Part shown: in pieces, positions 45,872 through 57,245 of the stretch | Position numbering within the stretch: the stretch's first letter is position 1 | Layout of the letters: every line of letters begins with the position of its first letter | Source: Agapanthus africanus | Taxonomy: Eukaryota; Streptophyta; Magnoliopsida; Asparagales; Amaryllidaceae | Direction: 5' to 3' | NCBI GenBank assembly: GCA_030015575.1 | Contig: JASDDO010000014.1 | Location: forward strand, 168,921,911-168,985,910 | DNA length: 64,000 bases | Translations under genes and position numbers: made by a program | The notes under the pieces: generated by a model | The model's database searches: none | Told to the model about the DNA's origin: nothing | What the model saw: only the letters and a program-made list of their open reading frames with translations

Positions 45872-46638
45872 GCAGACCCACTACTGTGTCGCGCCCTGTG
45901 CTCAGTTGCTGTGCTGCGCCTGTGTCGTGTCGTGCTCACCTCCGGACCAGGTCCCGTGCCGCACCGTGCCTGCCTCCGCATCATCACCAGGCCCAGCATC
46001 GCGTCGCGCTCGCATCATCACCAGGCCTAGTTCCGTATCGCGCCGTGCCACACACCGAGCCAGTACCACGCCCACTGCCGTATCACGCCCGCGTCACCGT
46101 CGCATCCAGTACCGGGTCACCGCGCACCGCGCTCGAGACGCGCGCCGTATCCAGCGTCGCACCGTTCTGTGTGTCGGGAAAAACTCTGCAGCGGCGTCGC
46201 TTCCATATCAAGTGACCGAGGCAAGTACCCTACTTGCTACATGCTAGTTATTACTGTTATATTTCTAAAACCTATTAATTCCGTGTTTAAAACTCGTGAA
46301 AACGTATGACACAAGTGCTTGATGCAAAACCCGAATGAAACCCTTACTTTAAACTGACGGGACTTGTTTGTATACGTTGGCCCGTGTGGCAGTGAACATT
46401 GTGGTGAAATCTTACTGGAAAATATAATCGTTACTGGCTTGAACGATCACCCCAATTACACCCATTAAAACTGAATATTTCCCGCGTCTGATGCTTGTTA
46501 AAATCATAATTAATTGTGCATACATTGAAATGATGCGTGCGATGGCTCGTAACGAAGTTAACTGTTTAAACTACTGTAATATATTGTTTATCACTGATTT
46601 TTAATATGCTATGATGGAGATAACTGTGGTGGATTACG

Positions 46639-46660
46639 ATTCTGGACTGCAGTCCAGAAT
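46639..46660. repeat. 22-bp perfect palindrome in 5' LTR A
   Basis: The half-site is ATTCTGGACTG here. The two outer bases differ from the B form on both arms, so symmetry is kept. Confidence 0.9.
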
Positions 46661-48061
46661 GGAAATCCAGGTTAACCCCTGTTGTTAAACCCCTGTATAT
46701 CACTGTTCATATAAGAGAATACGCGGAACCCTGTATCGTCACGTAGGAAAATGGATTATCTTTCTTACTCGATGGGCTCCACTGGTTTCCTCAACCGTTT
46801 GATATTTTTAATTCATTTTACCTTGTCGACATGTCTTGCTGATTTCTGCAGAAGCAGATTTTACACCTCAAACTTAATCTGGCAATAACTCTCTGTTGGC
46901 ATAATATAATACTGATCCGCCAATTGCAGTGGAAACCTGACTGGAAATCATAAATATAGTTCAACTATAGCATCGCCTAATTGCGATCCCAACTGGGATT
47001 AAAATGCGTTACGAAACAGATTTCCGATTCTGAAACCGGATTTCCAGCAGTGAACGCTTAAAATGAAATGGCCATATCTAGTGATCCTGAAACCCGATTG
47101 ACGTGAAACTAAAATTGCTGGATAGATAATCAAACATACTACTTATCCCCTGTTCATTGTTTCGCTAAATTGTGCATGCATGATTTATGAAAAAATTATG
47201 CAAGTGGTAGGTTATCGTTTGATGACATCTTAATCATGTCTTAAATACTGTTTTCTCATCACATTATATATATGTCATTGCATTGGTAACCTAGTGATCA
47301 TGTGCATTACCCAGTGTTAGGTAGTAGTGGTGATTGTGGCAAGTACGTTAGTGGTTGAGCATGAATGGATAAGTGAAAGTGACACGTACTTATACACAAT
47401 CAGTGGACCCTATTGTTTTATTGCATTGTCGACGTCTGTGAGATGTGTATAAGTGTGACTATAATTGGTATGGGACAATTATGGAAGTACTTGTATGGGT
47501 GTCACAGGTAAGACACCAAATACTGTCCATTTATCTTGGGTATCAGTCGGGACATGCTTGATGGAGATCCTATCTCCAGTTCTCGCACAGACTTGTCATG
47601 GACCGACCGGTATTTGGGTTTATGGTTGGCGTTTGATGTAGACCACGGGGTGTGGTGTAGTTTGAGTGTGAGTTCAACAGAATCTCGGGAGTCCCATGCC
47701 GGCACATATGGAGATATATGGAGATATATAGGGATATCACTGATTATTAGCGAGTGACTCGGGCCCGTGTTCCCTTATCCTTGGGTCCTACCCTTCGATG
47801 GGGGATACTTACGAGTGGTTGACTCTCACACTTGGACTGACGATAAGCTCAGTGACCTGTACAGTGAGACTTAGAGACTGATAGGGATAGTGACATTGAC
47901 ATGCATTGCTTACTGAATCAACACACCTGAGATACTATTTTACTGCTTTACTGTTCACCTACTCTATTAGACACCCGCATTGGCTACTTCATATTCACAT
48001 CTTTACTCTCTTGATTTACTGTTACATATTCATTATTACTGTACGAGTTACCATTTGTATC

Positions 48062-48072
48062 TATATATATAT
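48062..48072 (+). promoter_or_regulatory. Probable TATA box of 5' LTR A
   Basis: TATATATATAT lies 14 bases before TCGCTCTGACGAC, the block conserved in LTRs A, B, E and F. The other LTR has the same at about 54580. Confidence 0.5.
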
Positions 48073-48400
48073 TGCTATCGTGTCGCTCTGACGACCAGAG
48101 TATGCATGTCAGAGTGAGGAGTGGATCTAGCTTGGACCAGGACCAGACATACATCGCGGACATCTTGATCAGCTATCCAGATCCATACTCTCTTGATCTC
48201 TATCTGGTTAGTTCTTTTGTATTTGTTTTGATTTAGTTACTGCATTCCTCATTACCTGTGCATTGGTTACTGATTATCACGTAAAGCTAGAAGCTGAAGT
48301 GTGACTACGGAGGGATATTTCCTCGACCGTAGGAGCATGACTGGCCTTGTCAACCCCTCGTATTCCATATTTTGGGAAGCGGGGCATGACATGGTTTTGT

Positions 48401-48413
48401 TGGTATCAGAGCC
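48401..48413 (+). other. Primer-binding site of element A
   Basis: TGGTATCAGAGCC starts 9 bases after the LTR end, as in B. Confidence 0.9.
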
Positions 48414-48767
48414 AGGTTTTGCTTCAATTGGGATTGCAGTTCCGTGTAGTACTCGGCAATCTAAGACATCCTTCGGTCTAGATTGTAAACTTGTTATTCC
48501 TAATATCGATTCACATAGTGTATGCTGCTATACATATTGATCTATCCGCTAGAGTTTTGGGTGACTTTGTAGAGTTACGTGGTTGTAATTATGAACTGCA
48601 GCATAGCTACAATACTGTACTCTATTGGGTAACTTGGAGTTCTACATTTGGTTTCCGCTCGATTGAGTTTCACCTCACCCGATATTCCTGTTTCATTGTC
48701 AATTTTGTATCTTGTTCTGATTTTTCCCCTGTATCTTATGCCGTCCTAAAATTGTTGTTTCAGAATC

Positions 48768-49180
48768 ATGTCTTCCAACGACTCTTTCTCTATCTCCACT
48801 CCCCAGAATCAGACTATAGAGATCTGAATGCACTGCAAAGTCTGAAGGAAGCCCAGGAGCGAACAAACGACCTTTTAGCTGAAGGACTAAAAAGGCAGAT
48901 GACTCAGGCACCAGCGGAAGTCTCCAATCGTGAAAAGATCCCTGTTAGACGAGGAAAAGAGGTGAAGATGAAGTGCCCACTCGTTCCCCCGCGACAGAAG
49001 CAGCAGAAGACCCAATGTTGTGAGTACTGCAAGAAGCCAGGACACCTTCAGAGGGATTGTCTCCACGCCAAAGGGAAATGCCTGATTTGCGGATCCAGCG
49101 AACACTTTATCAATGATTGCCATAAAAGGAAGGAGCTACAAGGAGGCGGTTCGTCCACACTCTCCACTTCTGCTAAGTGA
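48768..49180 (+). pseudogene. Element A: minimal gag (N-terminal coiled coil joined to zinc knuckles)
   Basis: An ATG at 48768 follows a good acceptor-like TTGTTGTTTCAG. The start MSSNDSFSISTPQNQT corresponds to the start of B's gag. After a frame change near 48830 the reading ALQSLKEAQERTNDLLAEGL matches B's coiled coil. The capsid (about 250 residues) is absent. Two CCHC knuckles follow, CEYCKKPGHLQRDC and CLICGSSEHFINDC, then a stop. A protein with a dimerising helix and RNA-binding knuckles but no capsid could at most join particles built by a helper. AATAAAAT follows at about 49379. Confidence 0.8.
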
Positions 49181-49571
49181 TGGTTATTTCGTAGTTTGAG
49201 CGTCGAGGAACAGTACGGACCCAGCACAGGATTGAACTCGCGTGACGAGATTGCAGCGGTCTAGAAATCCAAGAAGAGTTATCGCGTTTTCTGCTTTCAA
49301 AAAAAAAAATGTTGTCACTCCTTTGTAAATATTTCTTTTCGTTTGAAATCTTATATCTGTCGAACTTTTAGCTGAATGCAATAAAATTTTGAGTTGTGAT
49401 GTATGTATCGTTCTCTTGCTTCTCGCATTATTTATACTATTCATTACATCAGCATTTTTAAATTTTAATTTTTCAGTCCTTGCCTACAGCATATCCTCCC
49501 TGTGCTACCGTATCCTTGGTTATCCTCTTAAGGTGTCCCACTGTCTAATCATGATTCTCTCTTTTCAGGTC

Positions 49572-49994
49572 ATGGCCCACCTTGGAGAAGAGCCGCCTCT
49601 GGATGAAGACACACGGTCGTGCGTTTCCTCGGACTACACGCTGATAAGATCAGAAGACGAGATCAACGGCTCACAGGTTATTTTTGGAAACATCGATTCC
49701 GAGGGTGAGGGATTAGTAGCCCCAGGAGTCAACATTATCAGCGACTCTGACGACGATGAGGAGGACCCCGAAGAGAACCCGATAGAGGAAGATCCCGAGG
49801 AGGACCCGATAGAAGGAAATCCAGTGGAGGAAAATCCCATGGAGGAATATCCAGCAGAAGAGGATCACGTAGAATCAGACCTCGATGAAGAAGCTCCAGC
49901 CGAAGAAGAAGGGCCAGAAGAAGAAGACCCCATGGCAGAAGAACCTCCAGTGGCGATCCCTGCGAGGCGATATGGGAATGGACGTCCCTTCTGA
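49572..49994 (+). CDS. Element A: Glu/Asp-rich accessory ORF
   Basis: The 140-residue frame starts at an ATG behind an acceptor-like CTCTCTTTTCAG (49569). Residues 1-55 are acidic and Ser-rich (MAHLGEEPPLDEDTR, SEDEING). Residues about 56-130 are degenerate repeats of the type EEDPxEEDPIExNP, and the end is PARRYGNGRPF. No known domain is seen. It lies downstream of the gag remnant, with its own AATAAA-like sites after it (about 50085 and 50145). A related ORF in element H (61387-61891) and similar trailing sequence suggest a shared accessory gene. Function unknown; acidic histone- or nucleic-acid-mimic behaviour would be speculation. Confidence 0.65.
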   Translation: MAHLGEEPPLDEDTRSCVSSDYTLIRSEDEINGSQVIFGNIDSEGEGLVAPGVNIISDSDDDEEDPEENPIEEDPEEDPIEGNPVEENPMEEYPAEEDHVESDLDEEAPAEEEGPEEEDPMAEEPPVAIPARRYGNGRPF

Positions 49995-51036
49995 GCGCGC
50001 GAGCCTACCATAACCTGCTGAACCTCCACAACTGCGACTGACGTAATTTAGCTTTCGTCTCCTCTGGCCAAATAAAATCTATGTATAGTTTAGGGCCATC
50101 TTTTACTTTTCGAGAATGCCTTGTTTAAAATTTTCTGGAATGAAATAAAATTGCTGAGTTCGCTAATCTTCTGATTGTTAGTTCACGTGATGCTTTGACT
50201 GTTTCCCCTATACATTTCTTTTCTCCTGAGATTCATTAGTGTCCTTCACTTCTGCACCTTGTACCGTTTTGACCCTTGCTTAGATTAAAAAGTGTCACAC
50301 TCCGACCTTTTGAGTGAGCTATACTCCATCGTAATCCCTACCCTGGCTAGCCCCTATACATCTTTATGCTATCTCCTATTACCCTAACTATATTCAGGGA
50401 CATCGATATTTGAAAACTTAGCCTTCACTATTTGGTATTTATCAAAATAAAAAAAATTTCGTGTTATTGACTACTTCCATTTTACCCGTGTTAAATGGTT
50501 TACTATCCTTCACATTTTCAAGAGCGCAACCATATATCGCGCATATTTTTGTTCCATATTTCTTATTTTCACTATGTGAGTTTCCTAAGTTATTTTAAAA
50601 CTATTTGATCGATACATTATTCTAAAATGTTTTAACCTATCGACAAATCTTTCACTATTTTATTATTGTTACTTTATTTTCCCGGGGTATTGTGCTTATC
50701 GTTTGCTATTATAAATGGCTGTGCCTGATACTATTATTTTAGCTGCGCTATTTTGATATACGTATGTATGCATATATTTAGGATCTCGATTTTATCTAGC
50801 ACGCCTCGGGTGTTATTGTCCGTTATTGCTATTTTTATTCCCTTGTACATATAGTTTTCCCTTATAGTTGATTTCTTCCTTATACTTACTTAGACCTTCG
50901 TTTTTTTTTCTTTTTAACTGTTTTAAGAAAAACATGTTATGTGAGTGTTTGAGGTCATAGCTTTTCGCTTGTTATTTTATATAACTTATCCCTTGTTTTA
51001 AATTTCGAGGACGAAATTTTTGTAAGGGTGGTATGA
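49995..51036 (+). other. Element A: non-coding 3' interior
   Basis: The part 50060-50110 (GGCCAAATAAAATCTATGTATAG...GGGCCATC) resembles the text after H's accessory ORF. The rest is T-rich and carries no open frame. The last 36 bases include the Tekay-type TTTCGAGGACGAAATTTTTG and a polypurine-like AAGGGTGGTATGA next to the LTR. Confidence 0.65.
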
Positions 51037-54000
51037 TGTAATACCCAGTTCTTTTATACACCAATAACCGTATTTTTGTTACTTCCAAATTTATTTAATT
51101 ATATTTATAATTATTTTATTTGTCTTGAAACCCTAAACCCAAATCCTATCACTTATTCCTTTTATTTTCCCATTTCCTATTTTCCCCAGCCCAACTACTT
51201 TCCTTTTCCCTTTCTTTTCTTTTAGCCCCCAACTCAGCCCGGCCCAACTCCCCCTTTTGCCTTTTTCATTTATTTTCCTAATTCTAAACCCAACTCAGCC
51301 CGGCCCACTCCCTCTCCCTTTTATTCTTCCCCAAGCTCCCAAGCCCCCAAGACCAGCCCAACACCCACAACACAAACCCGACCCGACCCGCTTCTTAACC
51401 CTCCTTCCTCCCCTTCGTTCTCTTTTCTCACTTCTTCTGCGAGAATCCACGTACCCCCGTTCCCCACGTCGCCGCCTGCCTCACCAACGCTCCGCTCCTC
51501 GCGACCACGTCTCTCGCGCCCACGACGCGCGCACTCCCCCTACGAACCGCTCCCCTCAACGGCCCCTCCTCCTTCACACTCTCAATCTCAACTCCTTCCT
51601 CTTTCTCTCTCCCTCTCTCTCTCAGTACATCCCTCTCTCTCTGCACCTCCTTCTCTCTCTGCACCTCCCTCCCTCTCAATCACACTCTCTATCGCCCTCA
51701 CAAACCAAACCGAGCCCCTTCAATCTCCCCCTCACCGTTGATGAACCATCGCCGACGAGCCTCCCTCACAGCCACCACCTTCTTCTTCTCCTCCATTGAC
51801 AACAACTCTACCTAACCGAGCACCTCCTCCACTGCATCCCCGACCCTCATTTACAGAACCACAACCTCACAGCCACCACCGGACTCCTCGAAGCCGCCGG
51901 CCACCTTCTTCGATAAGCTACCGCCGCAACTACCTCCTCATCTCTCTCCACAACCCAAGCGCCCTTCCTTTCTTCCACCGCACACCACGAGCCCACTCCT
52001 CCAAACCCAAAAAATCCATTGCAACACCTTTGACACCGCCTTCAACCTCTACCGTCGAGGCCACCACCATTGCCATCGACCTCTCCGAGCCACCAGGCAC
52101 CAACCCACAACACCGAACCCTCTGAGATCCCAACGACCCCCTCGCATCACCAAGGCCACCACCTCACCTCAGCTGAGCCTCAACCACCACACCTGAGCTT
52201 AAGTCGAGCCCCCGGCATTTCGTCGAGCACCTATGTTGATCGCTGTTGCCGCCATTCGGGTTACCGACGCCACCATCAAATCTGTGGCCTCGACCCCTTA
52301 AGCCGTCACTATCATCAACACGCCATCCGTCCCAACGCCGTACACATCTGTCGCTGCCGTGCCGTACCGTGCGTGTGACGGACGCACTCCTGTGTCGCGC
52401 CCGTGCCCAGTCTTCGTGTCACCGCAGACCCACTCCCGTGTCGCGCTCCGTGCTCAGTTGTTGTGCCGCGCCCGCGTCGTGTCGTGCTCACCTCCGGACC
52501 AGGTCCCGTGCCGCACTATGCCTACCTCCGCATCATCACCAGGCCCAGTTCCGTATCGCGCCATGCCACGCATCGAGCCAGTACCACGCCCACTGCCGTA
52601 TCACGCTCGCGTCGCCGCCGCGTCCAGTACCGGGTCACCGCGCATCGCGCTCGAGACGCGCGCCGTATCCAGCGTCGCACCGTTCCGTGTGTCGTGAAAA
52701 ACTCTGCAGCGGCGTCGCTTCCATATCAAGTGACCGAGGCAAGTACCCTACTTGCTACATGCTAGTTATTACTGTTACATTTCTAAAACCTATTAATTCC
52801 GTGTTTAAAACTCGTGAAAACGTATGACACAAGTGCTTGATGCAAAACCCGACTGAAACCCTTACTTTAAACTGACGGGACTTGTTTGTATACGTTGGCC
52901 CGTGTGGCAGTGAACATTGTGGTGAAATCTTACTGGAAAATATAATCGTTACTGGCTTGAACGATCACCCCAATTACACCCAATAAAACTGAATATTTCC
53001 CGCGTCTGATGCTTGTTAAAATCATAATTAATTGTGTATACATTGAAATGATGCGTGCGATGGCTCGTAACGAAGTTAACTGTTTAAACTACTGTAATAT
53101 ATTGTTTATCACTGATTTTTAATATGCTATGATGGAGATAACTGTGGTGGATTACGATTCTGGACTGCAGTCCAGAATGGAAATCCAGGTTAACCCCTGT
53201 TGTTAAACCCCTGTATATCACTGTTCATATAAGAGAATGCGCGGAACCCTGTATCGTCACGTAGGAAAATGGATTAGCTTTCTTACTCAATGGGCTTCAC
53301 TGGTTTACTCAACCGTTTGATATTTTTAATTCATTTTACCTTGTCGACATGTCTTGCTGATTTCTGCAGAAGCAGATTTTACATCTCAAACTTAATCTGG
53401 CCATAATTCTCTGTTGGCATAATATAATAATGATCCACCAATTGAAATGGAAACCTGACTGGAAATCCTAATTATAGTTCAACTATAGCGTCGCCTAATT
53501 GCGATCCCAACTGGGATTAAAATGCGTTACGAAACAGACTTCCGATTCTGAAACCGGATTTCCAGCAGTGAACGCTTAAAATGAAATGGCCATATCTAGT
53601 GATCCTGAAACCCGATTGACATGAAATTAAAATTGCTGGATAGATAATCAAACATACTACTTATCCCCTGTTCATTGTTTCGCTAAATTGTGCATGTACG
53701 ATTTATAAAAAAATTATGCAAGTGGTAGGTTATCGTTTGATGACATCTTAATCATGCCTTAAATACTGTTTTCTCATCACATTATATATATGTCATTGCG
53801 TTGGTAACCTAGTGATCATGTGCATTACCCAGTGTTAGGTAGTAGTGGTGATTGTGGCAAGTACGTTAGTGGTTGAGTATGAATGGATAAGTGAAAGTGA
53901 CACGTACTTGTACACAATCAGTGGATCCTATTGTTTTATTACATTGTCGACGTCTGTGAGACGTGTATAAGTGTGACTATAATTGGTATGAGACAATTAT

Positions 54001-54910
54001 GGAAGCACTTGTATGGGTGTCACAGGTAAGACACCAAATACTGTCCATTTATCTTGGGTATCAGTCGGGACATGCTTGATGGAGATCCTGTCTACAGTTC
54101 TCGCGCAGACTTGTCATGGACCGACCGGTATTTGGGTTTATGGTTGGTGTTTGATGTAGACCATGGGGTGTGGGGTAGTTTGAGTGTGAGTTCAACAGAA
54201 TCTCGGGAGTCCTATGCCGGCACATATGAAGATATATGGAGATATATAGGGATATCACTGATTATTAGCGAGCGACCCGGGCCCGTGTTCCCTTGTCCTT
54301 GGGTTCTACCCTTCGTTGGGGGATACTTACGAGTGGTTGACTTTCACACTTGGACTGACGATAGGCTCAGTGACCTGTACAGTGAGACTTAAAGACTGAT
54401 AAGGATAGTGACATTGACATGCATTGCTTACTGAATCAACACACCTGACATATTATTTTACTGCTTTACTGTTCACCTGCTCTATTAGACACCCGCATTG
54501 GCTACTTCATGTTTACATCTTTACTCTCTTGATTTACTGTTACATATTCATTATTACTGTACGAGTTACCATTTGTATCTATATATATATTGCTATCGTG
54601 TCGCTCTGACGACTTGAGTATGCATGCTCAGAGTGAGGAGTGGATCTAGCTTGGACCAGGACCAGACATACATCGCGAACATCTTGATCAGCTATCCAGA
54701 GCCATACTCTCTTGATCTCCATCTGGTTAGTTCTTTTGTATTTGTTTTTATTTAGTTACTGCATTTCTCATTACCTGTGCATTGGTTACTGATTATTACG
54801 TAAAGCTAGAAGCCTAAGTGTGACTACGGAGGGATATTTCCTCGACCGTAGGAGCATGGCTGGCATTGTCAACCCCTCGTATTCCGTATTTTGGGAAGCG
54901 GGGCGTGACA
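51037..54910 (+). mobile_element. 3' LTR of element A
   Basis: It begins TGTAATACCCAG and ends GGGAAGCGGGGCGTGACA at 54910, followed by the TSD TTAGT. Its 3874 bp match the combined 5' LTR. Confidence 0.93.
53157..53178. repeat. 22-bp perfect palindrome in 3' LTR A
   Basis: Identical to the one in the 5' LTR of A. Confidence 0.9.
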
Positions 54911-54920
54911 TTAGTTTTCA

Positions 54921-54921
<1 letters not shown>

Positions 54922-54961
<40 letters not shown>
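54922..54961. repeat. TA microsatellite
   Basis: About 20 TA units. Confidence 0.95.
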
Positions 54962-54962
<1 letters not shown>

Positions 54963-55224
54963 CCGACTCTAAACCTGGACCGTTGGATGTAAGATCCAAC
55001 GGCCCAGGATTGCTGGCCGCGCCCACGTGGTAGGGGGACCATGCAAAACCTCGTGAACCCCTCGCGGCCACGTGGCGCAAGCGGGGCGGATCCAAGGCCG
55101 TTGGATCACGATCCAACGGTTGAGGTGAGGAGGCGGCGACAGCTAATCTTGGGCAATCATTTGGGGCGTGGATTTTTAGGGATTTTTTAACAGATTTTGG
55201 GATTTTATTGTTAGGGAAATGACC

Positions 55225-55234
55225 CTATAAATAG
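55225..55234 (+). promoter_or_regulatory. Probable TATA box of LTR H
   Basis: CTATAAATAG is followed by CT-rich text CAAACTCTAATTTCTCACTC, a plausible initiation region about 30 bp downstream. Confidence 0.65.
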
Positions 55235-55308
55235 AGACCTTCAAACTCTAATTTCTCACTCCTCAGAACTCTAAAAATTTTGAAAAAAATACCCATGCCT
55301 TCGTATCG

Positions 55309-55428
55309 ATGACGTGGACTTTGTGGTTCCACCCAACCATCAAGGAAAAATCCGAGCATGAAGATATTGAGGATTTAGTACGAGCCTACATTTTCGACCC
55401 ATTGGCATCCAACTCAAACAAAAGGTAG
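55309..55428 (+). CDS. LTR H: short leader ORF (39 residues)
   Basis: It is the first useful ATG after the promoter. The text is coding-like (MTWTLWFHPTIKEKSEHEDI...) with no domain. A donor-like AAAAG/GTAGAA overlaps the stop codon, so the true reading may splice onward. It could also be chance. Confidence 0.35.
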   Translation: MTWTLWFHPTIKEKSEHEDIEDLVRAYIFDPLASNSNKR

Positions 55429-56050
55429 AATCCGTCTTTCTCCACTCATCTGTCACCTTCCTTCTTTTAATGATCTTAGTTTCAAATTCTATTCCCAAAC
55501 CTTGTATTAAAATGATGTTAAAATATTTCTGCATGCTTATTTTGGTACCTCTTAATGATAAGAATTTGACCACATGCTTAAAATGGTTTAATTAATTACC
55601 TCTATATGCGTGAATATTGCACCCTCATCCTATATGGAATATGATATGCTTAAAGTTATAACTCATGGGGCATCAATCCACCCTTTTTGTACACCCACTT
55701 ACCTATGTTACCAATAAGATCTCGAAATAGGTTACTTCCACAAAATACCCTCATTTTATTAACATGTTGTATATATTTAAAATACTCATAGGATGTGAGA
55801 TGTTTGGAACAATACTTAGACACACCGAAACAATATATTTTTACTTGCACTCTTATCCACTAATTTACCTCAGTTTTGTTAAAATTCCCTACTCTTTTAA
55901 GAGGGGATAATGCTAATCTAAATAATTATGCTATAGTTTTTCAACTTAACTCCTTTCACTTAGAAAGAAATATTTTTAGTATAATTTCCTCAGCCTATTA
56001 ACTAAAGTTTAATAAGATACCCTAATAGGGGAATATTTTATATGAATCAC

Positions 56051-56270
56051 CCCGTGGTTACTAGACAATCGTCCCTGAAAAGGACACAAATCCTGCCGTC
56101 CATGTGCAGCAGTTGTCAACGCGGAGTTGTTCTTGTAGAATATCACCTATAATAAAATACTCTAATTAACTAGGGTAATGTTTTCCGTAAATATCTCGTG
56201 GTTGATAGGCAATCGTCCCTGAAAAGGGCACAAATCCTGCCGCCCATGTGCAGCGGTTGCCAACACGAAC
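56051..56270. repeat. Direct repeat pair in LTR H (first)
   Basis: Two copies of about 74 bp (56051-56124 and 56197-56270) share CAATCGTCCCTGAAAAGG, CACAAATCCTGCCG and CATGTGCAGC. Confidence 0.85.
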
Positions 56271-56815
56271 GTATTTTCTAAATGTTACCTCAAACTTAAA
56301 ACACTATAATTTTATAAAATTATTAATTACAATAAAATACCTCAATCCATCCTAAAAAGATATAATTTCATTTAAATACCTTGACCTTTACTAAAAGGCT
56401 ATTTTCAACAAAGACCATAACCCGTATAACGATATTTTTCAAAAGATTATCTAAAACTTTATTAAAAGAAAATTTTCATATAAATACCCTAACCTTTTAT
56501 TAAAAGGATATTTTCTCAGTAAAATACCATGGGTTTCAAAATGATAAATATTCCAAATATCATGGTTTTCTTATAAACAGTAAATATCATTAAACGTTAT
56601 CATCCTTTATTAACTACGCATTCTATAAAATGATATGAAGCACCTTACAAACTTAAAATGATAACAAGATAAAATAAGTGGTTGTGGAAGGTCATATTAA
56701 ATAAGATCAACTTTTTGATTACAAGTTTATGACATACAGGACATATGATACGGTTAGGGTTAGAATGCGCAGACCTAGGTATGGAATACTTATATATGAG
56801 GATCCTTGCAGGCAG

Positions 56816-56980
56816 GGTGAACAGTCCAATGTGTGGACAACTACTAACCCGATATTCGGACGAATACTAAGCCTACTTTTGGGGGTGAATGGTCCAATGT
56901 GTGGACGACTACTAATCCGATATTCGGGCGAATACTAACCCTACTTAAGGGCAAATGATCCAGTATGTGGATGGCATATA
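56816..56980. repeat. Direct repeats in LTR H (second)
   Basis: Two full copies of about 62 bp and one partial copy share CCAATGTGTGGAC, CTACTAA, CCGATATTCGG and CGAATACTAA. Confidence 0.85.
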
Positions 56981-57245
56981 ATGTGGAAATTCCATACCTA
57001 AATATATACGCAATAACTCTAATTCGTCAAAACATTTACACCGAATAACGGGGATGGGTGGTTTGATTAGGCAAGGAGATGCGGAACTCGGATTCCCCTA
57101 CTACTCAATCATGATCCCAGGAAGTGAAACGGTACTTTTTACTTCTCCAGTTGTTGTTCCGTGGCCACAACGGAATAATCGAGAGTATCCGGACTCTTGT
57201 TTAACAAACTAATGCGAACTTTTACCTTCACTTATACTTCATACC

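Larger units (their letters stand above)
45872..48391 (+). mobile_element. 5' LTR of element A, piece 2
   Basis: It begins with the right TSD copy GCAGAC of element B and matches 52420-54910. A direct duplication at about 45979-46031 (CGCATCATCACCAGGCC twice, about 36 bp extra) is absent from the 3' LTR. It ends GGGGCATGACA at 48391. Confidence 0.9.
23689..54910 (+). mobile_element. Element A: non-autonomous Tekay-like LTR retrotransposon (LARD-like)
   Basis: Five-base duplications TTAGT lie at 23684-23688 and 54911-54915. The LTRs are 3871 bp (5', after removing element B) and 3874 bp (3'). The left terminus has decayed from TG to TA. Without B the element is about 10.4 kb, of which only 2645 bp (48392-51036) is internal. 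That interior has the primer site, a gag N-terminus fused to zinc knuckles, an acidic ORF and about 1 kb of non-coding DNA. No protease, RT, RNase H or integrase text was found. Mobility must have come from a helper; B-type elements share the primer site and LTR ends. Confidence 0.9.
54916..57245 (+). mobile_element. LTR H, piece 2
   Basis: It resumes H after the TSD of A. Parts: TA microsatellite (54922-54961), stem-forming GACCGTTGGAT/ATCCAACGG pairs (54975-55125), TATA box (55225), a short leader ORF, AT-rich DNA with two families of direct repeats (56050-56270 and 56816-56980). It ends ATACC, the left TSD copy of solo LTR E. Confidence 0.75.

Noticed and set aside
55390-57245. Separate element in the middle of LTR H
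   Set aside because: Considered because the LTR would have a long distance from TATA to poly(A); no boundaries or TSD were found, and the three pieces add up to a normal 3.4 kb LTR.
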